In this document: positions 41,845-51,093 of the stretch, in pieces | Layout: every line of letters begins with the position of its first letter | Numbering within the stretch: the first letter of the stretch is position 1 | From: Flavobacteriaceae bacterium | GTDB lineage: Bacteria > Bacteroidota > Bacteroidia > Flavobacteriales > Flavobacteriaceae | DNA length: 64,000 nt | Assembly (NCBI GenBank): GCA_021647405.1 | Contig: JAKIUU010000002.1 | Location: 1 to 64,000 of the forward strand | Reading direction: 5' to 3' | The notes under the pieces: generated by a model | What the model was told of the DNA's origin: nothing | Databases searched by the model: none | The model's input: the letters and a program-made list of their open reading frames with translations, nothing else | Made by a program: the position numbers and the translations under genes

Positions 41845-42086
41845 TATTTATCAACATATTTTTTAAGCAAATCTACTATACATTCAAGAGTTGCAAAGTT
41901 TTCTGGGAGTATATCAACACCATCAATAGATATTTTAAATTCTTCATCTAGCGATGTTACCAAAGTAACTACATCAAAAGAATCTAGCATTCCTACTTCT
42001 ATAAAATTATCGATAGGTTCAGAAAAATCAAATTCAGGGCGTATCTCGTTTAATATTTTTACAATTTTAATTTTTAAGCTTGCCAT
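41844..42086 (-). CDS. Acyl carrier protein 2
   Basis: 80 residues, serine at position 36 in VGMLDSFDVV, the classic 4'-phosphopantetheine site. Its sequence differs strongly from ACP 1, so the two probably serve different steps. Its neighbour upstream is the formyltransferase, overlapping by 20 bases, and the adenylation enzyme comes before that. ACP 2 may therefore receive an acyl or aminoacyl group from the adenylation enzyme. Confidence 0.9.
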   Translation of the reverse strand: MASLKIKIVKILNEIRPEFDFSEPIDNFIEVGMLDSFDVVTLVTSLDEEFKISIDGVDILPENFATLECIVDLLKKYVDK

Positions 42087-42924
42087 ATTTTTTTATAATT
42101 AATGTTCCTTTTTTAAACTTAATAAAATTCCCGTATTTATTGTCAAAATAAATATTGTTTTTTTTAAATTCATTTTGAATGTTAAAATTCAATTTTTTAT
42201 CAGCAATTTCAGCTCTCCAAATCACATAATCATTCAGTCTAGCACCAAAATATGGATTAGAAACAGCTCTTATTAGATTATATGCCTTGAGGTAATCATC
42301 ATTAATATTAATCACACATTGTGATTTTTTTAGTCTTCCATAATATGACCCAACTAAATTATTTTGCTTAATAAATTTTATTTTTTTATTTAATAACAAA
42401 TCTAAAGATTTTTTAACAATTTCTTTATAAATTTTCAGCATTTCAATTTGCAAATCAAACACATACATATTTGGTTTTATTTCAACTTTTTGCTGTAAAA
42501 TAATATCTCCTGTATCAATACCTTCGTTTATAAAATGAACTGTAATTCCTGTTTCATTATCACCATTTATAATAGGCCAATGCTGTGGAGACATACCTCT
42601 ATAATAAGGTAATAATGATGGATGTAAATTTATACAGCCCTTAGATGGTATTTTTATAATATTTTTTTTTAAAACCTTTTGGAAATGACAAACAACTATT
42701 AAATCTGGATTTAAATTTTGTAAATATTTTTGAACTCTTATTGAATTAACATCATCAACTCGGCTAAACTTAATATTGTGTTTATTACACACCAATTCTA
42801 ATCGTGAGTGTACATTGTTTATATACAAAGGGCAAACTACAGCTAAAACATTATGTTTTGCCAATATTAGCGAATCTAAAACAACTGCACTAAAAGAATC
42901 TTCCCCTAAAAAAACTATTTTCAT
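42067..42924 (-). CDS. Formyltransferase (Fmt/ArnA-type)
   Basis: 285 residues of the N10-formyltetrahydrofolate-dependent formyltransferase family. Catalytic Asn and His are in INLHPSLLPYYRG, followed by INGDNETGITVHFI and the catalytic Asp in GIDTGDIIL. Length and gene order are those of sugar or carrier-bound amine formylases, not of the housekeeping tRNA enzyme. It may formylate an amino sugar or an aminoacyl group loaded by the adjacent adenylation enzyme. It touches the adenylation gene by one base. Confidence 0.9.
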   Translation of the reverse strand: MKIVFLGEDSFSAVVLDSLILAKHNVLAVVCPLYINNVHSRLELVCNKHNIKFSRVDDVNSIRVQKYLQNLNPDLIVVCHFQKVLKKNIIKIPSKGCINLHPSLLPYYRGMSPQHWPIINGDNETGITVHFINEGIDTGDIILQQKVEIKPNMYVFDLQIEMLKIYKEIVKKSLDLLLNKKIKFIKQNNLVGSYYGRLKKSQCVININDDYLKAYNLIRAVSNPYFGARLNDYVIWRAEIADKKLNFNIQNEFKKNNIYFDNKYGNFIKFKKGTLIIKKYGKLKN

Positions 42925-44453
42925 TAGTTCATTTCTTGCTTTAATTTCAATCTATCAATTTTGCCATTTGTATTTCGAGGTAATTGATTCATTCTAATAT
43001 ACAATGTAGGAATCATATATTTTGGAAGAGCTATTGCAATTTTTTTTCTGAATTCAAGTATTGAAATTTCTAAATCAGCTTCATAAAAAAGAATAATTTG
43101 CTTTTTTAAGCCATTATATACAATACACCCATTTTTAACCATTTTAAGAGTGTTTACAACAACATGTTCAATCTCTCCCAATTCGATTCTGTATCCTAAA
43201 TGTTTAACTAAACTATCTTTGCGTCCTTTAAAAACAATTTCCCCCAAATCATTTAAACTTACTATATCTCCAGTTCTGTAAATTATCTCAGGGTAAGACT
43301 TATTCAAGGGGTTTTGGACAAAAGCTTTTCTCGTTTTTTTAGGGTTATTATAATATCCCATTGCTAAAGAAGTTCCCCTAACACAAAGTTCTCCCTCTTC
43401 ACCATTTTGAACTAATTGATTATTCTCATTTAATATTAAAATATCTGTATTTTTACAAGGACTTCCAATAGGTAGTGCTTCATCATCATTAATATCTCTA
43501 TTAACAACATAATAAGTACAATCTAAAGTTATTTCGATTGGTCCATATAAATTAGCAAAAAGAGTATGCGATAAATTACTCTTCCAATAATTAAATTGTT
43601 TTGTAGGAAAAACCTCACCAGCAAACCAAACAATTTTTAACTTAGGTAGTTTTATATTTTCAAGTAGATTCATATTGGCAATATTAACCATTATTGTAGG
43701 CACCCAAAATAAAAATGTAACTTTTTGTTCAGATAAAATATTTAAAATTTTAATTGGAAATGCCGCTAAAGTATCAGAAATCAAAACCATTGTACTTCCT
43801 TTTGCCATTAACATACAAAGTTCAAAACTATATATATCAAAAACTAAAGGGGAAAGTGATCCAATAATCTCGTTTTCATTAAAATTAAAAGTATATAAGG
43901 CCCATTCAGTAAAATCAATAAAACTTTTGTGATTCAAAACAACCCCTTTTGGGGTTCCTGTCGAGCCTGACGTATTAATAATACAAAGAGGGTCTGTGTC
44001 AATTTGTCTATCTAATCTTTCTAAATAATTCCAATTTAACCCTTCTGTAATTTCAAAATCTATAGTATCAATATTAATTATTATATTGTTTCCCCCTAAT
44101 TCTTCAACTGCTTTTAAATATTTAGCATTTGTTATAATAAACTTGGGTTTAATTAGATCAATAATGTTTTTAATTCTTTCAATAGGTGTTTTAATATCAA
44201 GATTCATATAAATATTACAACTATAAGTAATTGCAATATTAGAAATGACACTTTCAATTGTTTTTGGCAAATAAACAGCAATTGGTTCATTAAAAATATC
44301 ATTTTTTGATATTAAAAATTGAGCTAGAATTTTAGCTTTTATGTCAAGGTTTTTAAATGTAATTACTCTATTTCCTTCAATTACAGCATTCTTATTAGGA
44401 AATAACTTATTTGTATCAAACAAATACTCTAAAATATTTTTTTTAATATTCAT
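42924..44453 (-). CDS. AMP-forming adenylation enzyme (ANL family)
   Basis: 509 residues. The phosphate loop TSGSTGTPKG begins at residue 161, LYGPIEITLDC is the A5-type motif, IYRTGDIV gives the A7 motif and NGKIDR near the end contains the A10 lysine. Its length and lack of a fused carrier domain suggest a DltA-like standalone adenylation protein that loads an amino acid or short acid onto a separate ACP, here most likely ACP 2. It is in operon with the GNAT-like gene (no gap) and the formyltransferase. Confidence 0.91.
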   Translation of the reverse strand: MNIKKNILEYLFDTNKLFPNKNAVIEGNRVITFKNLDIKAKILAQFLISKNDIFNEPIAVYLPKTIESVISNIAITYSCNIYMNLDIKTPIERIKNIIDLIKPKFIITNAKYLKAVEELGGNNIIINIDTIDFEITEGLNWNYLERLDRQIDTDPLCIINTSGSTGTPKGVVLNHKSFIDFTEWALYTFNFNENEIIGSLSPLVFDIYSFELCMLMAKGSTMVLISDTLAAFPIKILNILSEQKVTFLFWVPTIMVNIANMNLLENIKLPKLKIVWFAGEVFPTKQFNYWKSNLSHTLFANLYGPIEITLDCTYYVVNRDINDDEALPIGSPCKNTDILILNENNQLVQNGEEGELCVRGTSLAMGYYNNPKKTRKAFVQNPLNKSYPEIIYRTGDIVSLNDLGEIVFKGRKDSLVKHLGYRIELGEIEHVVVNTLKMVKNGCIVYNGLKKQIILFYEADLEISILEFRKKIAIALPKYMIPTLYIRMNQLPRNTNGKIDRLKLKQEMN

Positions 44454-45083
44454 TTATTTAAATTTAGCTAAATCATATTGCACAATAGCTCTTTTTCGAC
44501 CATCGGGTAAATCCATTTCTGAAAGAATTTCACCACCCATTATTTTTATACTTTTAAAAACTCTTGAATTAGTAATATCGACTTCTGATTTTACAAAATT
44601 AATCCCGAGGTCTTTAATTATTTTATGCCATTTTTTATGTAATTTCAATGATTCAACTGGGTTTGGGTTACTAGGTATCCACCCCCAATATTCACCTCTT
44701 GGTCCTTCTGTTACCCCATATTTAGTAGATGAATTTCTATTACTAATGTAATGGTATCTTTTAAACACTTCTAAAAACAATTTTGGATTTAAAAAAAAAT
44801 CTGGTAAAACACAAAAGAACAAACCTAATCTATTTTTTTTTAAATTTAATAAATGTTCTTCTGCTTTTAAAGTCCCCGAATGAAATCCATAGCAAAAACC
44901 ATTCTCATCCTCAGCCAAAAGTATAATACTATTCCTATTTGAAATTACAATTTTATAATATCTCCATATAAATAAAATTCCTAATTTATAAAAAAATCCA
45001 TCCTTTTGACTCTCTGCACACATTTTATGAACCTTTGCTAATGCTAGGGCGTCAGTTGTTTTGGCTAACCTATATGTTATCAT
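44454..45083 (-). CDS. GNAT-like acyltransferase
   Basis: 209 residues. The N-terminus MITYRLAKTTDALALAKVHKMC and the late NSRVFKSIKIMGGEILSEM segment match a GNAT fold; overall similarity is modest. It directly abuts the adenylation gene. It may transfer an acyl group to the sugar or to an aminoacyl intermediate. It is the first gene after the IS insertion, which now separates it from the glycosyltransferase with which it was probably co-transcribed. Confidence 0.75.
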   Translation of the reverse strand: MITYRLAKTTDALALAKVHKMCAESQKDGFFYKLGILFIWRYYKIVISNRNSIILLAEDENGFCYGFHSGTLKAEEHLLNLKKNRLGLFFCVLPDFFLNPKLFLEVFKRYHYISNRNSSTKYGVTEGPRGEYWGWIPSNPNPVESLKLHKKWHKIIKDLGINFVKSEVDITNSRVFKSIKIMGGEILSEMDLPDGRKRAIVQYDLAKFK

Positions 45084-45107
45084 ACACTTTTTATTTTAAA
45101 TTACTGT

Positions 45108-46508
45108 TGTCCGATAAAACTCAAATATAGATAAAAAAAGGTTTGTATGAGCTTAAAACATTGATGAATCTATACTTTTAGAAAAGTAAGCTCCCTTTAT
45201 TTGCGCTTACTGAAATTGTATTTTTTGTTGAAATTCTGCTGGATTTCCTTTATTTTTGACAAACTCCTTTGTAAAGGAGTCTATATTGTTGAAAAAGTCG
45301 GTAAATTTCACGTAGGTAAAAAGGTGTTTTTGCATTAAACTTACCAAGTTAGAGAAGCTCCAAGATTTAGTTAATTGCTTCTTCATAATGGTAATCAGTA
45401 GCAAAGCTATAAGTGTACACCAAATCTGTATCTGTATAGCATTCTTATTATCTCCATAGAAGTATTGTAGTGGGAAGTTTTGTTTTATCTTTTTGAAAAG
45501 TAATTCAATCTCCCAACGCTTTTTGTAAAGCATCGCTATTTGTGCTGCTGGTAAATCAAAGAGGTTGGTAAGAAAGTAATACACCTTATTCTTTTCTTTA
45601 TGATAGAAAGAGACTAACCGCAATTCAACTTGTTTCTCCTGTCCTTGTTTGTCCTTGTACTGTAAAGCTATTTTGGCATCCCTTAAAACTTCATTTGGTG
45701 TTGCCTCTGGAAGGTCGTACTCTTCTAGTAATGTTTCTTTGGCGTTGTTTTTTAATCGCGTAACAAAGTAGATTTCATCTTTATTCCATTTATCAAATAA
45801 AGCGTAATTATTGTATGCTTTATCAAACAAGGCTACTTCTCCCTTTTTCATTACACCTTCTTTTTGTATAAACAACGAATCGTGTTCACGTGCATGACTA
45901 TGATATACTTTTACGGGTATGCCTGCTTGCATATCTAATTTTTGATGGCTTTTGATACCTCCTTTTCGTTTCCCATTATTAGGGAGACGCCCTACACATT
46001 CAAAAATAGGCTGAAAAAGAGCTATCGTAGTTGAATCTATCGCATAAACCTTTTTATCGATAACTAATTGCTTGTGGCTGTCCGATAAATCAGGTAAATA
46101 CTCCTTTACTAAATCATCATAAATATCTTCAAATACAATATATTTCCTCCGCTTGTTGGCATCAGAGATAGTGCTTCTTTTAGGAGAATAAGAAAATTTG
46201 CAATGTGTAATTTTATCTCCATAACTCACAATCCCACCGCATAGTTCACGCAATGAGTTGCATCCTGAGGTAACGCCATATAACATTGTTATTAGATGCT
46301 GAAAGGTTGAAAATCGCTTGCAGTAATAATCTGATTGATGTGCTAATGTTCTATTACGTATCTTGCTTTTATTAAGCAAACCTACCATTTGACTGAATAT
46401 CGGCTGTCCGAAAAAAGTGTTACTTTTACCCATAGTTGAATTTTTGGTTAGAGATTAATTCAACTATACGAAAAAAGTAGCATTATTTGCTACTTTTTTT
46501 ATCGGACA
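45108..46508 (-). mobile_element. IS4-type insertion sequence, 1401 bp
   Basis: The ends are a perfect 12-base inverted repeat, TGTCCGATAAAA at 45108-45119 and TTTTATCGGACA at 46497-46508. One complete transposase gene is inside. I found no clear target duplication (left flank ends TTACTGT, right flank starts CTAATAA), so the exact ends may differ slightly or the flanks have changed. It lies in the middle of the polysaccharide operon. Confidence 0.9.
45207..46433 (-). CDS. IS4-family DDE transposase
   Basis: 408 residues, full length. The N-terminal part has a helical DNA-binding region. Acidic catalytic residues lie in AIDSTTIALF and ALFDKAYNNY. The YREK signature appears as YKKRWEIELLFKKIK (Y, R, E and K in the right spacing). 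Nothing suggests inactivation, so the element may still be mobile. It is transcribed in the same direction as the surrounding polysaccharide genes. Confidence 0.93.
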   Translation of the reverse strand: MGKSNTFFGQPIFSQMVGLLNKSKIRNRTLAHQSDYYCKRFSTFQHLITMLYGVTSGCNSLRELCGGIVSYGDKITHCKFSYSPKRSTISDANKRRKYIVFEDIYDDLVKEYLPDLSDSHKQLVIDKKVYAIDSTTIALFQPIFECVGRLPNNGKRKGGIKSHQKLDMQAGIPVKVYHSHAREHDSLFIQKEGVMKKGEVALFDKAYNNYALFDKWNKDEIYFVTRLKNNAKETLLEEYDLPEATPNEVLRDAKIALQYKDKQGQEKQVELRLVSFYHKEKNKVYYFLTNLFDLPAAQIAMLYKKRWEIELLFKKIKQNFPLQYFYGDNKNAIQIQIWCTLIALLLITIMKKQLTKSWSFSNLVSLMQKHLFTYVKFTDFFNNIDSFTKEFVKNKGNPAEFQQKIQFQ

Positions 46509-47722
46509 CTAATAATTTTAAATAATACTTCCTCACAGAATTCAACATATTCCTTATATATTGCTTTTTCATCAAAGTTTTTAGCCAATTCTAAGTTATT
46601 ATTTTTCATTTCAGCTAACATCTTATGGTTATTAGACAACAATTCAAGTTTTTTAAATAAATCATTATGATCACCTGCTGTGTAATTAAGTCCGATTTTA
46701 TATTTTTCTATCATTCCTCCCAGATCCAAACCGAGTGAATTTAAAACTGGAAGCCCTGCGGCAAAATAATCAAAAGCTTTTATAGGCATTGAAACTGTAG
46801 AATCTTTCGAATAGGTTGATAAAGCTATGTCACAATTTTTATAAAACCCCACTAATTCTTCAGGCTTTAATCTTCCTAAATATATTGTTTTTTTAAGCTG
46901 TTTTTCAGAAATTAAATTAATAACAAATTCCTTTAAATTACCATCTCCAGCAATAAAAAGTTTATATTCTTTTGATGAATTTTCAACCATCTCACCTAAT
47001 TTAATTAAAGTTTTAGTGTCATAATTATCTCCAAGTGTCCCGGCATATATAATCCATAATTCACTATTAGATTTAAGAAATCCTAAATCGTTACTATTAA
47101 CCCTTTTAAAAGAATTTAATTCTACCCCCCAATACAAAATTTTATAAAAATTAGATTTATTACTTTTTTTGGCTATTTCTAAATACGCTTTTGAAACAGA
47201 TATAATTGCCGAAGCCCTTTTTAAAAACCTCGCTCTTTTTAAATAAAAAGGAGAAAATATAATTTTGTCAAATCTTTTAAAAAAACTAGGCAACGAAATT
47301 TTAAATAATTCAGGCCATATATCTACCATATCTATTATAAATGGAATGCTATATTTCTTAGTGAATTTTACAAAATTATATGACACAAAAAGCGATGGTT
47401 CTCCAATGATTATTAAATCTGGTTTATCACTTTCCCTACTCCCAATTTTTAGAAATTTTTTTATAAAGTTAATCTCAAATTTTATGCGATCTATTGAAAT
47501 GTGATTTGAATATTTTGAAGACTCTAAAATTTTAACATTTACACCCTTTATACAAGAATCCTGTGAACCTCTAACAAATTTAGAACGATGATCAAAATTT
47601 GAAATCCAGTACGTTACAGTGTGACCTTTTTTTGAAAAAGCTTCAGATGCCATGTAAGACCTGTGAGGTCTCCAACTTTCACTAGGAAGATTTCCGTAGG
47701 GATTTATAATCCAGATTTTCAT
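46499..47722 (-). CDS. Family 4 glycosyltransferase
   Basis: 407 residues of the GT-B fold, beginning KIWIINPYGNLPSESWRPH as in WbuB/WcaI-like enzymes. The donor-binding half has AGTLGDNYDTK, FIAGDGNLKEF, YLGRLKPEELVGFY and a KAFDYFAAGLPVLN pattern. The last residues SVR and the stop codon come from the end of the IS element, which cut the gene a few codons before its original end. The loss is so small that activity is probably kept. The sugar transferred is unknown. Confidence 0.92.
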   Translation of the reverse strand: MKIWIINPYGNLPSESWRPHRSYMASEAFSKKGHTVTYWISNFDHRSKFVRGSQDSCIKGVNVKILESSKYSNHISIDRIKFEINFIKKFLKIGSRESDKPDLIIIGEPSLFVSYNFVKFTKKYSIPFIIDMVDIWPELFKISLPSFFKRFDKIIFSPFYLKRARFLKRASAIISVSKAYLEIAKKSNKSNFYKILYWGVELNSFKRVNSNDLGFLKSNSELWIIYAGTLGDNYDTKTLIKLGEMVENSSKEYKLFIAGDGNLKEFVINLISEKQLKKTIYLGRLKPEELVGFYKNCDIALSTYSKDSTVSMPIKAFDYFAAGLPVLNSLGLDLGGMIEKYKIGLNYTAGDHNDLFKKLELLSNNHKMLAEMKNNNLELAKNFDEKAIYKEYVEFCEEVLFKIISVR

Positions 47723-47753
47723 AATTATCTAATTTTTTAATAAATTTTAATGG

Positions 47754-48698
47754 CTATCTTATATTTGTTAAACCATTAAAATATTTTATTGTTTTTGTTA
47801 ATCCCTCATGTAATTCCACTACTGGCTTCCATGAATCTAATTTATTATATGCTAATGAAATATCGGGCTGTCTTTGTTTTGGATCATCTTGAGGTAAAGG
47901 ATTAAAAATTAATTTAGATTTAGATCCCGTTATATTTAAAATATTCTCCGCTAATTCAAGCATTGAAAATTCAATTGGGTTCCCAATATTTACTGGGCCA
48001 ATAAAATCTTTTTTTGTTTTCATCATTCGAGTCATTCCTTCTACCAAATCATCTACATATTGAAAACTGCGTGTTTGTTTTCCATCTCCAAAAATAGTAA
48101 TGTCCTCACCTTTTAATGCTTGCATTATAAAATTTGACACCACTCTTCCGTCATTTGGGTTCATATTTGGACCATAAGTGTTGAAAATTCTAATAATTTT
48201 AATATTTACATTATTTTGGCTATGATAATCCATAAATAAAGTTTCTGCACAACGTTTTCCCTCGTCATAACAAGAGCGAATACCAATTGGATTAACATTG
48301 CCCCAATATGATTCAATTTGAGGGTGTATTAAAGGATCTCCGTAAACCTCACTTGTTGAAGCTTGTAATATTTTAGCATTAACTCTTTTTGCAAGACCTA
48401 ACATGTTAATAGCTCCCATTACAGAGGTTTTTATTGTTTTTATTGGGTTGAATTGATAATGAATTGGAGAAGCTGGACAAGCTAAATTGTAAATTTTATC
48501 TACTTCGGCAAAATAAGGTTCCGTAACATCATGACGTACCAACTCAAAATAAGGATTATCTATCAGGTGCAAAATATTTTGCTTGCTTCCTGTGAAATAA
48601 TTATCTAAACAAATTACTTCATTTCCCTCTTTTAATAATCTCTCACAAAGATGAGACCCGATAAAACCAGCACCTCCCGTAACTAATATTCTTTTCAT
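47754..48698 (-). CDS. uxs: UDP-glucuronate decarboxylase (UDP-xylose synthase)
   Basis: 314 residues, extended SDR. GGAGFIGSHL binds NAD. The motif YNLACPASPIHYQFNPI is characteristic of UDP-xylose synthases and YDEGKR carries the catalytic YxxxK. The C-terminal DPKQRQPDISLA is also typical. It turns UDP-glucuronate, made by the next gene, into UDP-xylose, a likely building block of this glycan. The spacing to the dehydrogenase gene is 16 bases. Confidence 0.93.
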   Translation of the reverse strand: MKRILVTGGAGFIGSHLCERLLKEGNEVICLDNYFTGSKQNILHLIDNPYFELVRHDVTEPYFAEVDKIYNLACPASPIHYQFNPIKTIKTSVMGAINMLGLAKRVNAKILQASTSEVYGDPLIHPQIESYWGNVNPIGIRSCYDEGKRCAETLFMDYHSQNNVNIKIIRIFNTYGPNMNPNDGRVVSNFIMQALKGEDITIFGDGKQTRSFQYVDDLVEGMTRMMKTKKDFIGPVNIGNPIEFSMLELAENILNITGSKSKLIFNPLPQDDPKQRQPDISLAYNKLDSWKPVVELHEGLTKTIKYFNGLTNIR

Positions 48699-48714
48699 TT
48701 ATTATATTTTTAAA

Positions 48715-50142
48715 TTATTTACCTATTGAATAAAAATTAAACCCAATTTCATTAATCGCCTCTTTAAGTAAAACACCCCTTCCATCAAATAAAAAAGCGG
48801 GTTTCAACATATTCTTATAAACTTTTTTCCAATCATATGTTTTAAATTCCTCCCATTCGGTAAGTATACAAACTGCGTGAGAATCCTTTAAGGCATTGTA
48901 TGGGTTGTTATGAACTTTTACCATTTTTCTAATCGCATTAATACTAAGAACTTGCAATCCTCCTGAATAAATATTCTTTCTTTGAATTTGAATATCCTCT
49001 AAATCAGAATAGATTTGTTTGGCGCAAACCTTTGGATCGAATATGTGAATTTCTGCCTTATCTTGCAGCAACTGGTCAGTAACATAAATGGCTGGTGATT
49101 CTCTGGTATCATTAGTATCTTTTTTAAATGCCCATCCTAAAATTGCTATTTTTTTACCTGATACTGTATTAAACAAACTATAAATTATATTTTTAACAAA
49201 CCTATTCTTTTGATAATCATTTATTTTTATAACTTGTTCCCAATAATCGGCAACTTCAGGTAAATTAAACTGACGACATAGATACACTAGGTTTAAAATA
49301 TCTTTTTGAAAGCAAGAACCTCCAAATCCTACAGAAGATTTTAAAAATTTAGAACCTATTCTGCTATCTGCACCAACTGCCTGCGCAATTTCATCAATAT
49401 CGGAACCTGTTTTTTCACATAAGGCTGAAAATGAATTTATTGAAGAAATTCGTTGAGCCAAGAACGCATTAGCTGTTAGTTTTGATAATTCAGATGACCA
49501 TAAATTAGTTGTAATAATTTTATCCTTTGCAACCCAATTATTATAAATTTCGAATAACGCTTGAACAGCTAGTTGATCATCTTTTGAATCACCTCCACCA
49601 ATTAAAACTCTATCAGGATTATATAAATCAGCTATTGCAGAGCCTTCTGCAAGAAATTCTGGATTAGAAAGTACTTGAAATTTTACTCCATTTTGTTTTG
49701 AAGTTAAAATAGTATTTATGGTCTGGGCAGTACGAACGGGCAGCGTAGATTTTTCAACAACAATTTTGTCTGTTTTAGACACATCAGCTATTTGCCGTGC
49801 ACACAACTCTATAAATTTTAAATCAGCTGCCATGCCCTTCCCAACACCATACGTTTTTGTAGGTGTATTTACTGAAATGAAAATCATTTCAGCTTCGTGA
49901 ATTGCCTTTTCTACATCAGTAGAAAAAAATAAGTTTCGGCCACGTGCTATTTTAACCACACCTGCCAAATCTGGTTCATAAATTGGTAAATTAGAAAGAT
50001 CCTCATCATTCCAGTCTTTAATACGTTGTGCATTTAAATCAACAACAGTAACTTTAATATGTGGACAATTCTCTGCTATTACAGCCATAGTTGGACCTCC
50101 CACATAACCAGCACCAATACAACAAATATTTTTTATTTTCAT
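48715..50142 (-). CDS. ugd: UDP-glucose 6-dehydrogenase, copy 1
   Basis: 475 residues, slightly longer than the common bacterial form and close to the eukaryotic-like class. The NAD-binding CIGAGYVGGPTMAV start, ISVNTPTKTYG, EKSTLPV, NPEFLAEG and the catalytic cysteine in GFGGSCFQKD are all present. It makes UDP-glucuronate for the adjacent decarboxylase. A second, different UDP-glucose dehydrogenase is at 63283-64000. Confidence 0.94.
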   Translation of the reverse strand: MKIKNICCIGAGYVGGPTMAVIAENCPHIKVTVVDLNAQRIKDWNDEDLSNLPIYEPDLAGVVKIARGRNLFFSTDVEKAIHEAEMIFISVNTPTKTYGVGKGMAADLKFIELCARQIADVSKTDKIVVEKSTLPVRTAQTINTILTSKQNGVKFQVLSNPEFLAEGSAIADLYNPDRVLIGGGDSKDDQLAVQALFEIYNNWVAKDKIITTNLWSSELSKLTANAFLAQRISSINSFSALCEKTGSDIDEIAQAVGADSRIGSKFLKSSVGFGGSCFQKDILNLVYLCRQFNLPEVADYWEQVIKINDYQKNRFVKNIIYSLFNTVSGKKIAILGWAFKKDTNDTRESPAIYVTDQLLQDKAEIHIFDPKVCAKQIYSDLEDIQIQRKNIYSGGLQVLSINAIRKMVKVHNNPYNALKDSHAVCILTEWEEFKTYDWKKVYKNMLKPAFLFDGRGVLLKEAINEIGFNFYSIGK

Positions 50143-50222
50143 GAAATTCTTTAACTTTTATCTGTTCATTAAAATTTTAGCTTTCAACTAAAGTATATAT
50201 CTTATTTAAAAATAATTTTAAT

Positions 50223-51062
50223 TTATTCAAAAAATAAAGTATAGTCATCTTTATTTGGATCACAAGGACTATCTATTTTATCTAAAGGATATGTACATGA
50301 TACTTTTTCTAGGGATTTGCCAAAATATTTTCTCTGCTGAAAGCTTAGTTCTACGGCCTTGGAAAATTGAGACCCTTTTATTCTTAAACTAGAATTGTTT
50401 AAATGAATATGATAAATATACAGGTTATTATTTTGCAATTCGTTTATTATTTCTTTAAGCCTATCATAGTTATCATCTATATTATGAAACTCTATTAATA
50501 AACATTGTACATTTTTAAATATTTTATTTGAAAAATCCACATTATATTCACTCCCTTCAATATCCATTTTTATTAATAAATTATTAGCATCTTTTAATTT
50601 CTGAATGAAAAACTCTAATGTTCTCATTTCTTTAGAATTATAAGACTCTAAGCCTAGGGACACAAACTCAACTATCCGCCTTTTAAAAAATAAAAAAAAG
50701 TGGAAAGTAATATACTTAACAATATATAATTTAATTTTTTTTAAGAAAATAATGTATCTTCTTTTACTTTGGGTTTCAGGTAAATTGTTTTGAACAATAC
50801 CTATATTACTTTTAAATCTATGTCTTAAGTTTATCATAGATTTTAATGAAGCTATTGGTGTAAATGGATCTGCCAAAATCATTTGTTTTATTTGCCCCTC
50901 TTTTAACAAATCGCTTTCAAAATCCCAATTATAATAAATACCCCAAGACAAAACTTGATTAACATTATTAATAATATCTTTTGTTATAACGTATCCCCCA
51001 TCGTTTATAGAGCCAATGCGTATTAAATTATCCGTTTTATAGGGGGTAAGAAATGAATACAT
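50223..51062 (-). CDS. FkbM-like methyltransferase or related protein
   Basis: 279 residues. A central LLIKMDIEGSEYNV motif, then LLIEFHNI, is the hallmark of FkbM-type (Methyltransf_21) proteins, and GSINDGGYVI near the N-terminus is also found in that group. The usual glycine-rich SAM loop is less clear (VLSWGIYYNWDFE). In a glycan locus it would O-methylate a sugar. The neighbours are the UDP-glucose dehydrogenase (80 bases) and the polymerase. Confidence 0.65.
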   Translation of the reverse strand: MYSFLTPYKTDNLIRIGSINDGGYVITKDIINNVNQVLSWGIYYNWDFESDLLKEGQIKQMILADPFTPIASLKSMINLRHRFKSNIGIVQNNLPETQSKRRYIIFLKKIKLYIVKYITFHFFLFFKRRIVEFVSLGLESYNSKEMRTLEFFIQKLKDANNLLIKMDIEGSEYNVDFSNKIFKNVQCLLIEFHNIDDNYDRLKEIINELQNNNLYIYHIHLNNSSLRIKGSQFSKAVELSFQQRKYFGKSLEKVSCTYPLDKIDSPCDPNKDDYTLFFE

Positions 51063-51093
51063 ATTTTGTGTTTATATAATTATTGTTATTTAT

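Noticed and set aside
45108..46508. Target-site duplication for the IS4-type element.
   Set aside because: The flanks do not show a convincing direct repeat; none is claimed.
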